From JAMIFV01 sp035906055 (lineage in GTDB: Bacteria > Pseudomonadota > Alphaproteobacteria > Rickettsiales > JABCZZ01): a stretch of 14,753 nucleotides of DNA. The stretch's first letter is position 1, and every line of letters starts with the position of its first letter. The stretch covers positions 1 through 14,753 of the forward strand of contig JAMIFV010000014.1 of NCBI GenBank assembly GCA_035906055.1, given 5' to 3'. The position numbers were made by a program, and so were the translations under genes. Below the pieces are notes generated by a model. It ran no database searches, had not been told where the DNA came from, and worked only from the letters and a program-made list of their open reading frames with translations. Positions 7,344 through 14,618 of this stretch are shown here, in pieces.

Positions 7344-7794
7344 TGCCGCCCTCGTGAGGTTTGCCAGCGGAGGTTTTGCTCATGATCCAGTCCGCCACGG
7401 CGATGTTCTTGCCGCCTGCGGTATAGATGCGGTCGAGCACTTTTACCAGCGAGCCCACGGACACTTTGCTGGCACTCATTACCAGCACGCCACGGTCGGG
7501 GTTTTCCATGAATATCTTGGCCAACGCTTCGGAAAGCCCTTCCCCGCCTACGCTGTCGCGCTCGATGAATATCTCCCCCGTGTTGGAGATGTACACATGC
7601 AGCGTCTTGGCGTCCGCCGCCGCCGCGAGCGCAATGGCAGGCCTGGCGGAATCCGGCAGCGCCAGCTCAAGCGACTCGGAGCGTGTGAAGCTCGTGGTCA
7701 GCATGAAATAGATCAGCAGCTGGAACACCACGTCCACCAGCGAAACGAGCGGTATCGTCTTCACTTTGCGGGGAGTGCGTGCAATATCCACCAT
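7336..7794 (-). CDS. exbD: ExbD/TolR-family protein with the conserved membrane aspartate (Asp21)
   Basis: This 152-residue ExbD has an N-terminal membrane helix around 13-34 (TIPLVSLVDVVFQLLIYFML) with Asp21 in the position of the proton-carrying residue (Asp25 in E. coli ExbD). A periplasmic domain follows, with VYISNTGEIFIERDSV at 67-82 and LVKVLDRIYTAGGKNIAVADW near 115-136. With ExbB it should form the inner-membrane motor that powers TonB. It begins 18 bases after exbB and overlaps the next exbD by eight bases. The ribosome-binding site is weak, which suggests coupling to exbB. Its first residues, MVDIAR, closely match MVEIAR of the following gene, so the pair arose by duplication. Confidence 0.9.
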   Translation of the reverse strand: MVDIARTPRKVKTIPLVSLVDVVFQLLIYFMLTTSFTRSESLELALPDSARPAIALAAAADAKTLHVYISNTGEIFIERDSVGGEGLSEALAKIFMENPDRGVLVMSASKVSVGSLVKVLDRIYTAGGKNIAVADWIMSKTSAGKPHEGGNG

Positions 7795-7812
7795 CAGGGT
7801 TGCCCGCCTTTA

Positions 7813-8601
7813 TCAGAACGAGTTATAACGCGGGTTCAGCAGATGCAGGGTGCTGTTGCTCTGCGGCGTGGAGCGGCTGGTGGTGGCAGCGGTCTTCACG
7901 CGCTCTTCGAGCTCGCGCATTTCTATCTCGCGCTTCACCGCTTCCTGACGTTTCAGCTCCTTTTCATTACGCTTGAATTCGTCTTCAAGCGCAAGGATCT
8001 GGATGGATACGTCGCGCATGGTGGAGCGCACGCGCTCGATCATCGCGTCGATGGCATAGTACGCAGCGATAGCGGGAATCGCCACGAGAAGGCCTGCAAC
8101 CGTACAGAGAAACGCTTCCCAGATACCGCCGGCGAAGAGCGACGGGTCAACACGCGCACCGGCGGATTCGAGCTTGGAGAACGCCGTCACCATGCCCATT
8201 ACGGTGCCCAGCAAACCAAGCAGGGGGCCGATATTGGCGATGAGCTCAAGGCCGCGCATGTGCGATTCGAGGTAGCGGATATCCGCTGCGCCCACGCGGG
8301 CTATTTCCGCTTCCTTGCTGCGCTGGGAGATTTCACGGTTGGCCACGCAATCCAGCGCCACACGCATGATGCGGGCTATAGGCCCCTTCACGCGGGACAG
8401 GGTGCGCGACGCTTTCTGGATGTCGCCGCCGCGAATTTCATGCACCGCCTGATCGATGTAGTTATGGCGCGAGAACATTCCCGCGTTCCAGAACTGGTAC
8501 ATTTTGAAAAGTATGACCGCCACGCCGTACACCGACAGCATGAGCATGACATACATTACCGGGCCGCCTTTTTCGAAATATTCCAAGAAACCAAGGCTCA
8601 C
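7813..8601 (-). CDS. exbB: ExbB/TolQ/MotA-family proton channel protein
   Basis: Three membrane helices are visible: about 15-35 (VMYVMLMLSVYGVAVILF), 118-142 and 160-183. The ExbB signature IGPLLGLLGTVMGMVTAF holds Thr133, and GGIWEAFLCTVAGLLVAIPA holds Glu162 and Thr167; these correspond to the channel Thr148, Glu176 and Thr181 of E. coli ExbB. A charged tail from about 205 (KRNEKELKRQEAVKREIEM) is probably a helical cytoplasmic extension. I start at the GTG at 8601, which has AGAGG six bases ahead. A TTG two codons earlier would sit directly on that AGAGG and is unlikely. The protein is 262 residues, first in the exbB-exbD-exbD-tonB operon. Confidence 0.92.
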   Translation of the reverse strand: MSLGFLEYFEKGGPVMYVMLMLSVYGVAVILFKMYQFWNAGMFSRHNYIDQAVHEIRGGDIQKASRTLSRVKGPIARIMRVALDCVANREISQRSKEAEIARVGAADIRYLESHMRGLELIANIGPLLGLLGTVMGMVTAFSKLESAGARVDPSLFAGGIWEAFLCTVAGLLVAIPAIAAYYAIDAMIERVRSTMRDVSIQILALEDEFKRNEKELKRQEAVKREIEMRELEERVKTAATTSRSTPQSNSTLHLLNPRYNSF

Positions 8602-8622
8602 AAACAACCTCTAAAACACTGA

Positions 8623-8638
8623 TTTTTAATGATAAAAA
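8623..8638. promoter_or_regulatory. A+T palindrome in the exbB leader
   Basis: TTTTTA (8623-8628) and TAAAAA (8633-8638) form an inverted repeat around ATGA, 21 bases before the exbB start and inside the expected leader. Genes for TonB systems are often under iron control. This is only loosely like a Fur site, so I record it as a possible operator or weak hairpin without naming the regulator. Confidence 0.2.
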
Positions 8639-8660
8639 ATAACACTGGCACTGAGGCGAA

Positions 8661-8689
8661 AATTTACAGCATGGTTTGGGCATTTGCAA
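8661..8689 (-). promoter_or_regulatory. Candidate sigma-70-type promoter for exbB
   Basis: Minus-strand TTGCAA (8689-8684) and TAAATT (8666-8661) are 17 bases apart. Each matches its hexamer consensus at four of six positions. The start of transcription would be near 8654, about 53 bases before the GTG at 8601. It is the best spaced pair I found upstream of the operon. Confidence 0.35.
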
Positions 8690-8700
8690 CGCTTTTTCCA

Positions 8701-9152
8701 GCCGTCCCGGCAATTAAAAAATGCCGATTCATGACAGATGGCATATCCGCATGAAATCAAACGCTATAGCGCACTTCTTCTGCAATCCCGCAGAAACCCT
8801 CTATTTGAGGTGGCAAGCAGCACACCACCCGACCCAATGTCCTACCTGAGAGATAGGTAACATTCTATACCGGAGAGATGGTGATCCGGGCGGGACGGAA
8901 ACAAATGCCCTTGAATCCAAGCATCTTAGCTCAGAATAAGTTTGAGACGTAACAGGTTTCAGAGACTCACTCAAGCCAGTTATTTTATTTACACCATGCG
9001 AGAGGAACTCCCCTCCATCCATAGGCTGAAGAGGCCCTTTAGGCATCCATCAGCATGATGAAGCTCTTTAGGCTGAACAGGTCGTCTTGTAGGTGTCCAC
9101 TCCCACTACCCTTTTCTTACTGTTGAGGAATTGAGCTTGTACAAAAACGAAC
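8701..9152. other. Gene-free stretch, possible mobile-element debris
   Basis: About 450 bases without a gene I can defend. A minus-strand reading frame of 81 codons at 8801-9046 has no ribosome-binding site and no recognisable family. Visible structure includes an ACCTGAGAGATAGGT mini-palindrome near 8848-8862, an imperfect palindrome GAGAGGAACTCCCCTC near 9000-9015, and two similar words, ATAGGCTGAAGAGG and TTAGGCTGAACAGG, near 9021 and 9069. The stretch separates the TonB operon from the Rhs cassette and may be the worn remains of an insertion element. That is inference. Confidence 0.3.
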
Positions 9153-9794
9153 TTAAGTCATCGCTAATACATTATATACAGAAATGTACACCACTGACTT
9201 TTCCAGCCCTGTGAAGGGTTCTAAATTTGCCAATATTTCAACTTGTTTATACTCTTCCAAATATGATTCTATTGAAGGAATGTCATCAAACAAGCCGAAA
9301 GAATTAAGTTTATCTGTAAAAGAAGAAAAAGCCTGCTGCTTGGTATATATGCCGCTGTTCAAAAATGAACCATAGCCAGACACATAAGGATCAAACCCCA
9401 TAAAACCCAATTTAACATTTGAAGGTATAGAAGAAATTGAGTTCACGTGCTGATTGTCTAAATCAATATATATAATTTCATTCTTCTCAATTATTTGAGG
9501 GCTGGCTTTCAATAAAAAAACTACATCTTTATAGTTTTCACAAAGTCCATTGGAGAAGTCGTAAGATGAACGATTTTGAATCTCACGGTATTTACTGTAA
9601 ATTTCTTTTACATCTTGATTTTTCTCAGATGAGAGACAATCAATATCATACCACGGCAACCGATCAGCGCCTTGATAAAAAATAGTAGCCTGATCCTTTA
9701 ACACAACAGCTAATGGCTCTGGTAAAATATCATTGATGTCTAGTGAATAGACAGGCTTACGTACAATAACAAATCCTTTTCTAAGCAATGACAT
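9153..9794 (-). CDS. Unrecognised 213-residue protein, candidate immunity protein
   Basis: I do not recognise this protein. It is 213 residues, soluble by appearance, without signal peptide or membrane helix, and rich in Ser, Asn, Ile, Asp and Glu. Visible segments include PWYDIDCLSSEKNQDVKEIY at 47-66, IIYIDLDNQHVNSI at 106-119 and GFMGFDPYVSGYGSFLNSG at 129-147. It is much more A+T-rich than the Rhs core (43 of 120 G+C at 9181-9300), in line with horizontal acquisition. It lies downstream of the Rhs gene on the same strand, 22 bases after a small membrane-protein gene. In Rhs loci this is where the cognate immunity gene usually sits, hence the candidate role. The ATG at 9794 has no strong ribosome-binding site and sits just after a small inverted repeat. 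It could equally be an orphan gene or part of the cassette debris. Confidence 0.75.
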   Translation of the reverse strand: MSLLRKGFVIVRKPVYSLDINDILPEPLAVVLKDQATIFYQGADRLPWYDIDCLSSEKNQDVKEIYSKYREIQNRSSYDFSNGLCENYKDVVFLLKASPQIIEKNEIIYIDLDNQHVNSISSIPSNVKLGFMGFDPYVSGYGSFLNSGIYTKQQAFSSFTDKLNSFGLFDDIPSIESYLEEYKQVEILANLEPFTGLEKSVVYISVYNVLAMT

Positions 9795-9800
9795 GTATTC

Positions 9801-9819
9801 TAAGAAATAATTTTTCTTA
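9801..9819. repeat. Small A+T inverted repeat between the two cassette genes
   Basis: TAAGAAA (9801-9807) and TTTCTTA (9813-9819) are perfect complements around a five-base loop. It covers the stop codon of the 57-residue gene and the leader of the 213-residue gene, so it could be a weak hairpin affecting readthrough or translation. The stem is almost all A-T, so stability is low. Confidence 0.35.
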
Positions 9820-9990
9820 CTTGTTTTTTCTTTTAATTTTCTTAATGCCTAACAGGACGCAAATTATCCCTCCAACAAAAGAGATTATCCCAGATATATG
9901 ATTTGTAAGAAGTTGCCAAAAACCTAATAATATTAAACAGACTCCAACGCCAATCTGAAGATCGCCCTCATTATTCTGACCATTTTTCAT
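9817..9990 (-). CDS. Small two-helix membrane protein (57 residues)
   Basis: I translated this gene directly from the sequence. It begins at the ATG at 9990 (MKNGQNNEGD) and ends with TAA at 9819-9817. Two hydrophobic helices are clear, about 11-29 (LQIGVGVCLILLGFWQLLT) and 32-49 (ISGIISFVGGIICVLLGI), followed by a basic tail KKIKRKNK that should stay in the cytoplasm. It starts 39 bases after the Rhs stop, on the same strand and with the same A+T-rich composition. The start has only a weak GAG/AAG signal ahead. Position and membrane character make it a candidate immunity or accessory protein for the Rhs C-terminal domain; that is inference. It matches no family I can name. Confidence 0.6.
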   Translation of the reverse strand: MKNGQNNEGDLQIGVGVCLILLGFWQLLTNHISGIISFVGGIICVLLGIKKIKRKNK

Positions 9991-10029
9991 ATTTCTTACT
10001 CAATATAACAGCTTAATAAAGCATATGTT

Positions 10030-13000
10030 TCAATTATCTCTTGGACTTGGTAAATATGGCACCATGTTTTGAATTGGATCACCTCCAGAGCCTACACCCT
10101 TTAATATCTCTTTGACAATATCCTGATATATATCAGGCACTGGATTCGTGAGAACATCCAATGCTAAATCCTCCATAAGTTTTGGTGTATTTGGATTCAG
10201 ATATTCTGATAAAGCCCTTGAGCAAGCACTGATTCCAGCGAATGTGGTAGCCGCTGGAATATTGCCAGTTATTCCTGTAGCTAAAGCAGCAGCATCAGAA
10301 TAGTTTGTAAGATTATCAAGCCCCATACTCAAATCTATCCTTTGCTGAGGGGTAAATACTTCGGGATTTTGTCCTATCCCTGCGACTCTGTCGGCTATGT
10401 CCTCATACGGATTCCAGCTTTTAAGCCCCAAGAAGTCTGTATATCGTGTAGGCATATTACCCACATAGCTCCTCAGATTGAGGCCGCCAGCGAGGCCAAT
10501 GGGGTCTTCTTCGAGGTAGCGGCCCCATTGCGGGTTATAGGTGCGGAAGATGTTGTAATAATAGCCGCTCTCCGCATCGTAATACTGCCCCGGCAGGCGG
10601 AGGTTGATAGTGGTGCCAGACGCAGTGAGGTTCCTTGTCTTGCCAAACGGCTCGAACTCCGCGCTCCATGTGACTGCGCCAGCTCCGTCAGTAGCTACGT
10701 TCGGAACCATCATCCTGTCGGTCTGCACCGAGGCCAGAAGCGATGTGCCGGGAGTCCACACGGCTACCAACCTTCCATCCACGTAAATGTAGTCGCTGAT
10801 GGGCGTGCCGGAAGCGTCGGTTTCCGAGAGCAGTTCGCCGTTCAGGCCGTAGACATATAACCTTCCGCTGGCGCTGAGCGTTTTCACCCTCCTTAAGCCA
10901 AACGCATCGTAGGTGTAGCTGCCAATCGTGGTGCCACCGTTCTTCACCTGTGCCAGCCTGCCCGCATTGTTATAAACGAGGCTGTCTATCGTGTTGCTGG
11001 CGAACGCAGGCGATATGCCCGTGATGCTGCCGTTCTGGTTGGTGGTGATGGCATGATTGGTGGTGGTGGCGGAATCATAGATGTTGCTGATGCGGTTGCC
11101 GGGTTCGTTGGTGTAGACGAGTTCGTCCACCACCACGCTGCTCACACGGCGCTTGTCGTCATTCATGTTACCCACATTGTCGTAACGGTAATCATGCCCG
11201 CCTATGCCCCAGCCCCATGCGGTGGACTCAAGGCGGTTGGTGGCAAAATACCAGAACTCCTGCGTATTTGCAGAGGTAAGGGCGTTATCCGCCAGTATGA
11301 CATTGCTGGCATCGTCGTAATCATACGCCCAGTCCATCAGCGTGGTACTGCTATACTGGCCGAGCGCTGCGGTCATGCGGCCTGCGAGGTCGTAGGTGTA
11401 GGCCGTATCCGTCGTATAGCCCGCGAGCGTCTCCAGCCCGCCGAAGGGCATATGCGTGGCCGTGCCCGTAGCCGTGGTGAGGCCGGAGGCGAAGGCCAGC
11501 CCTGCGATCTTCCCAGCATCGTCATACGTATAACCCTGCACCGCGCCGGAAGGATAGGTAATGGAGGAAAGCCAGCCGTTGGCGTTGTAGGCGTAGCTGG
11601 TGGTGAGTGTCACCGCACCATGCGTGCGGGAATCCACGGTGACGTTGCCGCGCTCGTCGTAATCGCGGCTGCCGCTGCCCGAAGCATCGGTGAAGGTGGT
11701 AAGCCTGCCAATGCCCTTGCCATGGCCGGACTGGTCATAGGTGAACGCCACGTTCTCGCCACTGCTGGCCGGATAGGTGGCCGTGAGCTGGCGGTTGAGA
11801 GCATCATACGTGTAATTGGCGACGATGCTTTCCGCATCCGTCTTCTGGGTGAGGTTGCCCATTTTGTCATAGACATACACAGTGGGCACGGCCATGTAAG
11901 GCGGAGTGGTGACCTGGATCACATCGCCAAACCCGTTATATACATAAGATGTTACGGCGCTGTATGCATCGGTGACGCTGGTCACACGGCTACGCGCATC
12001 ATAGGCAATAGTGGTGGTGGCGCTGTTGGCATCCGTTATAGTGTCACGGCGGTTCAGCGCGTCATAGGTGTAAGTGTTTGTATTGGACAGCGGATCGGTA
12101 GCGGTGAGCAGGTTGCCGGTATCGTCATAGGTATAGGTCGTGGTCTTATTCACGCCGTTCGTGTCGGTCAGCTTGCGGTTAAGCGCGTCATAGGTAGCGG
12201 AACGTTCCTGCGTCAGAGTGCTGGTGGGAAGCCTGAAATACTCCGTGAGTACAGGTTTACCCAGCGCATTAAGCGTGAAGGTCATGCTGTCATCCAGCGG
12301 GCCGGTGTCAATCAGGCGCTGTGCATAATCATACAGCCAGTACCATTCCGTACCGTCGGGCTGGGTAATCAAATATATCAGGTCGTCAGACCAGTACTCA
12401 TAGGTCGTAGTGCGAGTGCCCCCGGCAGTGGAAAGATTGCGGGTAAGCAGGCGCATATTGCCGTCATAGGTCAAAGTGGTAGTGACACCGTTAGGGTCCA
12501 CCACGGTGAGCGGGTAGCCGCCCGCCGTGCGTGAGCTGATGCTGGTAGCCTGCGAGAGCGCATTGGTGATGCTGGCAAGCCCGCCGCTGCTATAGGTGAA
12601 AGTGGTGGTAGCAGTGAGATCGGTGCGTGGGTTGGTCACCGTCAGCACCTGCCCCGTGCCGTTATAGGTGTAGGTCCAGGTGCGCGTTTGCCCGTTAGTG
12701 GAATAAGGCACGGTCTGGGTGGTGGTATCGGTTCCCGTGCGGGTGAGCATGTTGCCGCTGCCGTCATAGGTAAAGGTAGTGGTAAGCCCCGGCACGGTGA
12801 TGGTATCCGGCAATTCCGGCCATGTGGAGTTATAGGCAATGGTGGTAGTGCGGGCAGCACCCGTGCCTACCGCTTCATTGATCGTGGTGGGATTGCCTTT
12901 TGCATTGTTGACATAGGTAGTGCTGACACCGTTCCAGTCCGTCTGGCTGTTCATGTAGCCGTTGTTGTCATAGGTGAAGCTGCGCGACATCGACGGTGTG

Positions 13001-14562
13001 GTGGCGGTGGCTGCACGGCTGATACCGGATACCTTACGCACATACTGCGATGTGGAAAAGCTAAACGTATCCGCTACGCCAAGCGCATTTGTGACGGTTC
13101 TTTCCCCGTTCGTATCGTCATAGGCAACGGTGGTGAGGTTGGCATCTAAGCCACTGCCCCCCTGGGAACTGGTAATGGCCCTGCCGTAAGAATCATATGT
13201 CCATTCATTAATGGCATCTCCATAACGGTTGTATTCCGCAGTCATAAAATAAGAGTTAAGCGGATCTGTGTATAAATACCGCGAGGTATAAACGCTGGGC
13301 GGTTCAGCAGGCGAAATCACATATTCCAGCATGTCGTTCACATTATAGGTATAGGTGAATACGTTGCTTTCCGGCGTGGTGAGCGAGGTCAGCCTGCCAC
13401 TGGTGTAACCGAAGCCAAGTGTCCGGCTGTAAGAGTCCGTAACGGCGGTGAGCTGTTTGCTGCCGTTGTAGGTCATCGTTTGCGCATAGCCGTTGCGCTG
13501 GGTGATGCTGTCCACCAGCACGAAGCTGCCGCTGGTAGTGGTGTAGGTTTCCACTGTGTTCACAGCATCGGTCAGCGTCCATGTGGAGCCGGACTTGGTC
13601 AGCGTCATATCCACATCGCTATCCGTCACCCACGCGCTGCCAACGTAATTAAACCCTATCTGCTGCCCCCCTGGCCTTACTGCAATCACCCGTGTGGAAG
13701 AAATCACTTCGATGAAACTGTCGTAATTGGTGCTCCATTTACGCCCCAGCATGGAGATGTAATTATTCATCCAGCCGCTGTTATAGGAACGTGTGAAGGT
13801 CAATTGGTTTACTGCTCCGGCGGTCTTGTAGTCCGTAACGCCGAAATACATATTGCCGGAAGCGAGGTCTATCGGCTCGCCAGCGGAAGCCCCGCCTGTA
13901 TAGTCTGTGGTTGCTTGCGTTGGATCACACTCAGAACAAGGAGGGCCAAGGTATTTTCCGTCATCAAAGTAGACGGTGACATTCGTGTCAAAGGTATTGG
14001 TATCAGTACTCACCGGCCCTGTGTTGACGCTAAAAAAGTCCATGGCAAACGACGCTGCGGTAACAGTATCCCATGTATACACGGCTCTCTGAAAGATAAG
14101 GCAGCGGGTACCGTCTTGATAGGGGTTATAAAGGGGAGAAAATTCAACGTCGCCGTTATCTGGATTATCAGTCAGCGTTGTGGGAATCGGCGCATGGGGG
14201 GAACAGGGACCCGTCCTCCATGTGCCAACGAATGCTATGGCTGTAGGATAGTCATGATTTACAAAGATGGTTCTTTCGAGTGTGTAAGTGGCTGCTAACG
14301 AGGATGGGCCAGAAGCAGATTTCAACTTCTTCGTAGCGCTTTTAGGAGACTTGGTTTTCTGCGCAGTTTGAAATTCAATCACGACATCTTCAGGATAGCC
14401 TTCTGCCACCAGCGTTTTCTTAAGCTGCTCGGATATTTTTTTCTTTTCTTCTTCTGCAACGAAGACTGTGTGTTTGCCTTTTTGATCTATATCGGGCGGC
14501 AGGATAACAACAAACCGCGTACCAGCTTTAGGGGGCAGTTTGTGAACACGCTCCTTAGACAC
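10030..14562 (-). CDS. RHS/YD-repeat protein, polymorphic-toxin-like
   Basis: The 1510-residue protein has three parts. Residues 1-225 are a unique N-terminus without signal peptide, with a KSPKSATKKLKSASG linker at 71-85. From GEPIDLASGNMYF (228-240) a DUF6531-like entry leads into YD repeats (for example TYTYDALNRRDTITD, SYVYNGFGDVIQV, VYVYDKMGNLTQK). These form the shell that encloses the toxin in Rhs proteins. The core closes at about 1325-1381, with YYDAESGYYYNIFRTYNPQWG, DPIGL (Asp1353), 18 residues, then DFLGL (Asp1376). An unrecognised 130-residue C-terminal domain follows. The role inferred from the family is a contact-delivered toxin carrier. The start is a GTG at 14562 with no ribosome-binding site ahead; a perfect AAGGAG lies inside the first codons, so the true start is uncertain. 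Antisense frames here are shadows. Confidence 0.9.
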   Translation of the reverse strand: MSKERVHKLPPKAGTRFVVILPPDIDQKGKHTVFVAEEEKKKISEQLKKTLVAEGYPEDVVIEFQTAQKTKSPKSATKKLKSASGPSSLAATYTLERTIFVNHDYPTAIAFVGTWRTGPCSPHAPIPTTLTDNPDNGDVEFSPLYNPYQDGTRCLIFQRAVYTWDTVTAASFAMDFFSVNTGPVSTDTNTFDTNVTVYFDDGKYLGPPCSECDPTQATTDYTGGASAGEPIDLASGNMYFGVTDYKTAGAVNQLTFTRSYNSGWMNNYISMLGRKWSTNYDSFIEVISSTRVIAVRPGGQQIGFNYVGSAWVTDSDVDMTLTKSGSTWTLTDAVNTVETYTTTSGSFVLVDSITQRNGYAQTMTYNGSKQLTAVTDSYSRTLGFGYTSGRLTSLTTPESNVFTYTYNVNDMLEYVISPAEPPSVYTSRYLYTDPLNSYFMTAEYNRYGDAINEWTYDSYGRAITSSQGGSGLDANLTTVAYDDTNGERTVTNALGVADTFSFSTSQYVRKVSGISRAATATTPSMSRSFTYDNNGYMNSQTDWNGVSTTYVNNAKGNPTTINEAVGTGAARTTTIAYNSTWPELPDTITVPGLTTTFTYDGSGNMLTRTGTDTTTQTVPYSTNGQTRTWTYTYNGTGQVLTVTNPRTDLTATTTFTYSSGGLASITNALSQATSISSRTAGGYPLTVVDPNGVTTTLTYDGNMRLLTRNLSTAGGTRTTTYEYWSDDLIYLITQPDGTEWYWLYDYAQRLIDTGPLDDSMTFTLNALGKPVLTEYFRLPTSTLTQERSATYDALNRKLTDTNGVNKTTTYTYDDTGNLLTATDPLSNTNTYTYDALNRRDTITDANSATTTIAYDARSRVTSVTDAYSAVTSYVYNGFGDVIQVTTPPYMAVPTVYVYDKMGNLTQKTDAESIVANYTYDALNRQLTATYPASSGENVAFTYDQSGHGKGIGRLTTFTDASGSGSRDYDERGNVTVDSRTHGAVTLTTSYAYNANGWLSSITYPSGAVQGYTYDDAGKIAGLAFASGLTTATGTATHMPFGGLETLAGYTTDTAYTYDLAGRMTAALGQYSSTTLMDWAYDYDDASNVILADNALTSANTQEFWYFATNRLESTAWGWGIGGHDYRYDNVGNMNDDKRRVSSVVVDELVYTNEPGNRISNIYDSATTTNHAITTNQNGSITGISPAFASNTIDSLVYNNAGRLAQVKNGGTTIGSYTYDAFGLRRVKTLSASGRLYVYGLNGELLSETDASGTPISDYIYVDGRLVAVWTPGTSLLASVQTDRMMVPNVATDGAGAVTWSAEFEPFGKTRNLTASGTTINLRLPGQYYDAESGYYYNIFRTYNPQWGRYLEEDPIGLAGGLNLRSYVGNMPTRYTDFLGLKSWNPYEDIADRVAGIGQNPEVFTPQQRIDLSMGLDNLTNYSDAAALATGITGNIPAATTFAGISACSRALSEYLNPNTPKLMEDLALDVLTNPVPDIYQDIVKEILKGVGSGGDPIQNMVPYLPSPRDN
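10033..10422 (-). other. Variable C-terminal domain of the Rhs protein
   Basis: After the DFLGL that closes the RHS core the protein changes to about 130 residues beginning KSWNPYEDIADRVAG and ending LPSPRDN. The DNA becomes A+T-richer at the same point, as expected where Rhs C-terminal tips are exchanged by recombination. I see no nuclease, deaminase, ADP-ribosyltransferase or protease signature. A weakly hydrophobic stretch, ALATGITGNIPAATTFAGIS at about 1426-1445, could be a membrane-active helix. The toxin activity, if any, is unknown. Confidence 0.6.
11791..12195 (-). repeat. Near-identical DNA copies encoding YDALNR
   Basis: Three copies of a word close to GGTTNAGCGCRTCATASGT occur near 11793, 12051 and 12177 on the plus strand. 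On the minus strand they encode TYDALNR/YDALNR within YD repeats. Many further copies of TCATAGGTGTA-like words occur across about 11300-13350. Such identity allows recombination inside the Rhs core. Confidence 0.6.
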
Positions 14563-14588
14563 TGTTAGTTAATTATTAAGATTTAGGT

Positions 14589-14616
14589 GATAGTGCTCCC
14601 AAGATAGGAGTGTATC
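14589..14616 (+). promoter_or_regulatory. Hairpin that would enclose the transposase ribosome-binding site
   Basis: CTCC (14596-14599) pairs with GGAG (14607-14610), and GATA (14589-14592) with TATC (14613-14616). Between them lie two G-U pairs and one bulged base, around a seven-base loop. GGAG is the ribosome-binding site of the transposase, eight bases before its ATG. Sequestration of this kind is known in insertion sequences such as IS10 and IS50, where it silences read-through transcripts. The same 56-base gap separates the Rhs start from the transposase. Confidence 0.35.
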
Positions 14617-14618
14617 AT

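Noticed and set aside
7354..8622. Plus-strand frame of 422 codons
   Set aside because: It overlaps exbD and exbB antisense and has the His/Arg-rich look of a shadow frame, with no family resemblance.
8801..9046. Minus-strand 81-codon frame in the gene-free stretch
   Set aside because: No ribosome-binding site before the ATG, no recognisable domain and a mixed composition; at most debris.
11053..12534. Plus-strand frame of 493 codons
   Set aside because: It is antisense to the YD repeats; its Ile/Val/Gly/Arg-rich periodic sequence follows from the repeated codons on the other strand.
11000..13300. Possible CRISPR array from the recurring TCATAGGTGTA-like words
   Set aside because: The copies are imperfect, irregularly spaced and encode the YD motif in frame, so they belong to the Rhs protein repeat.
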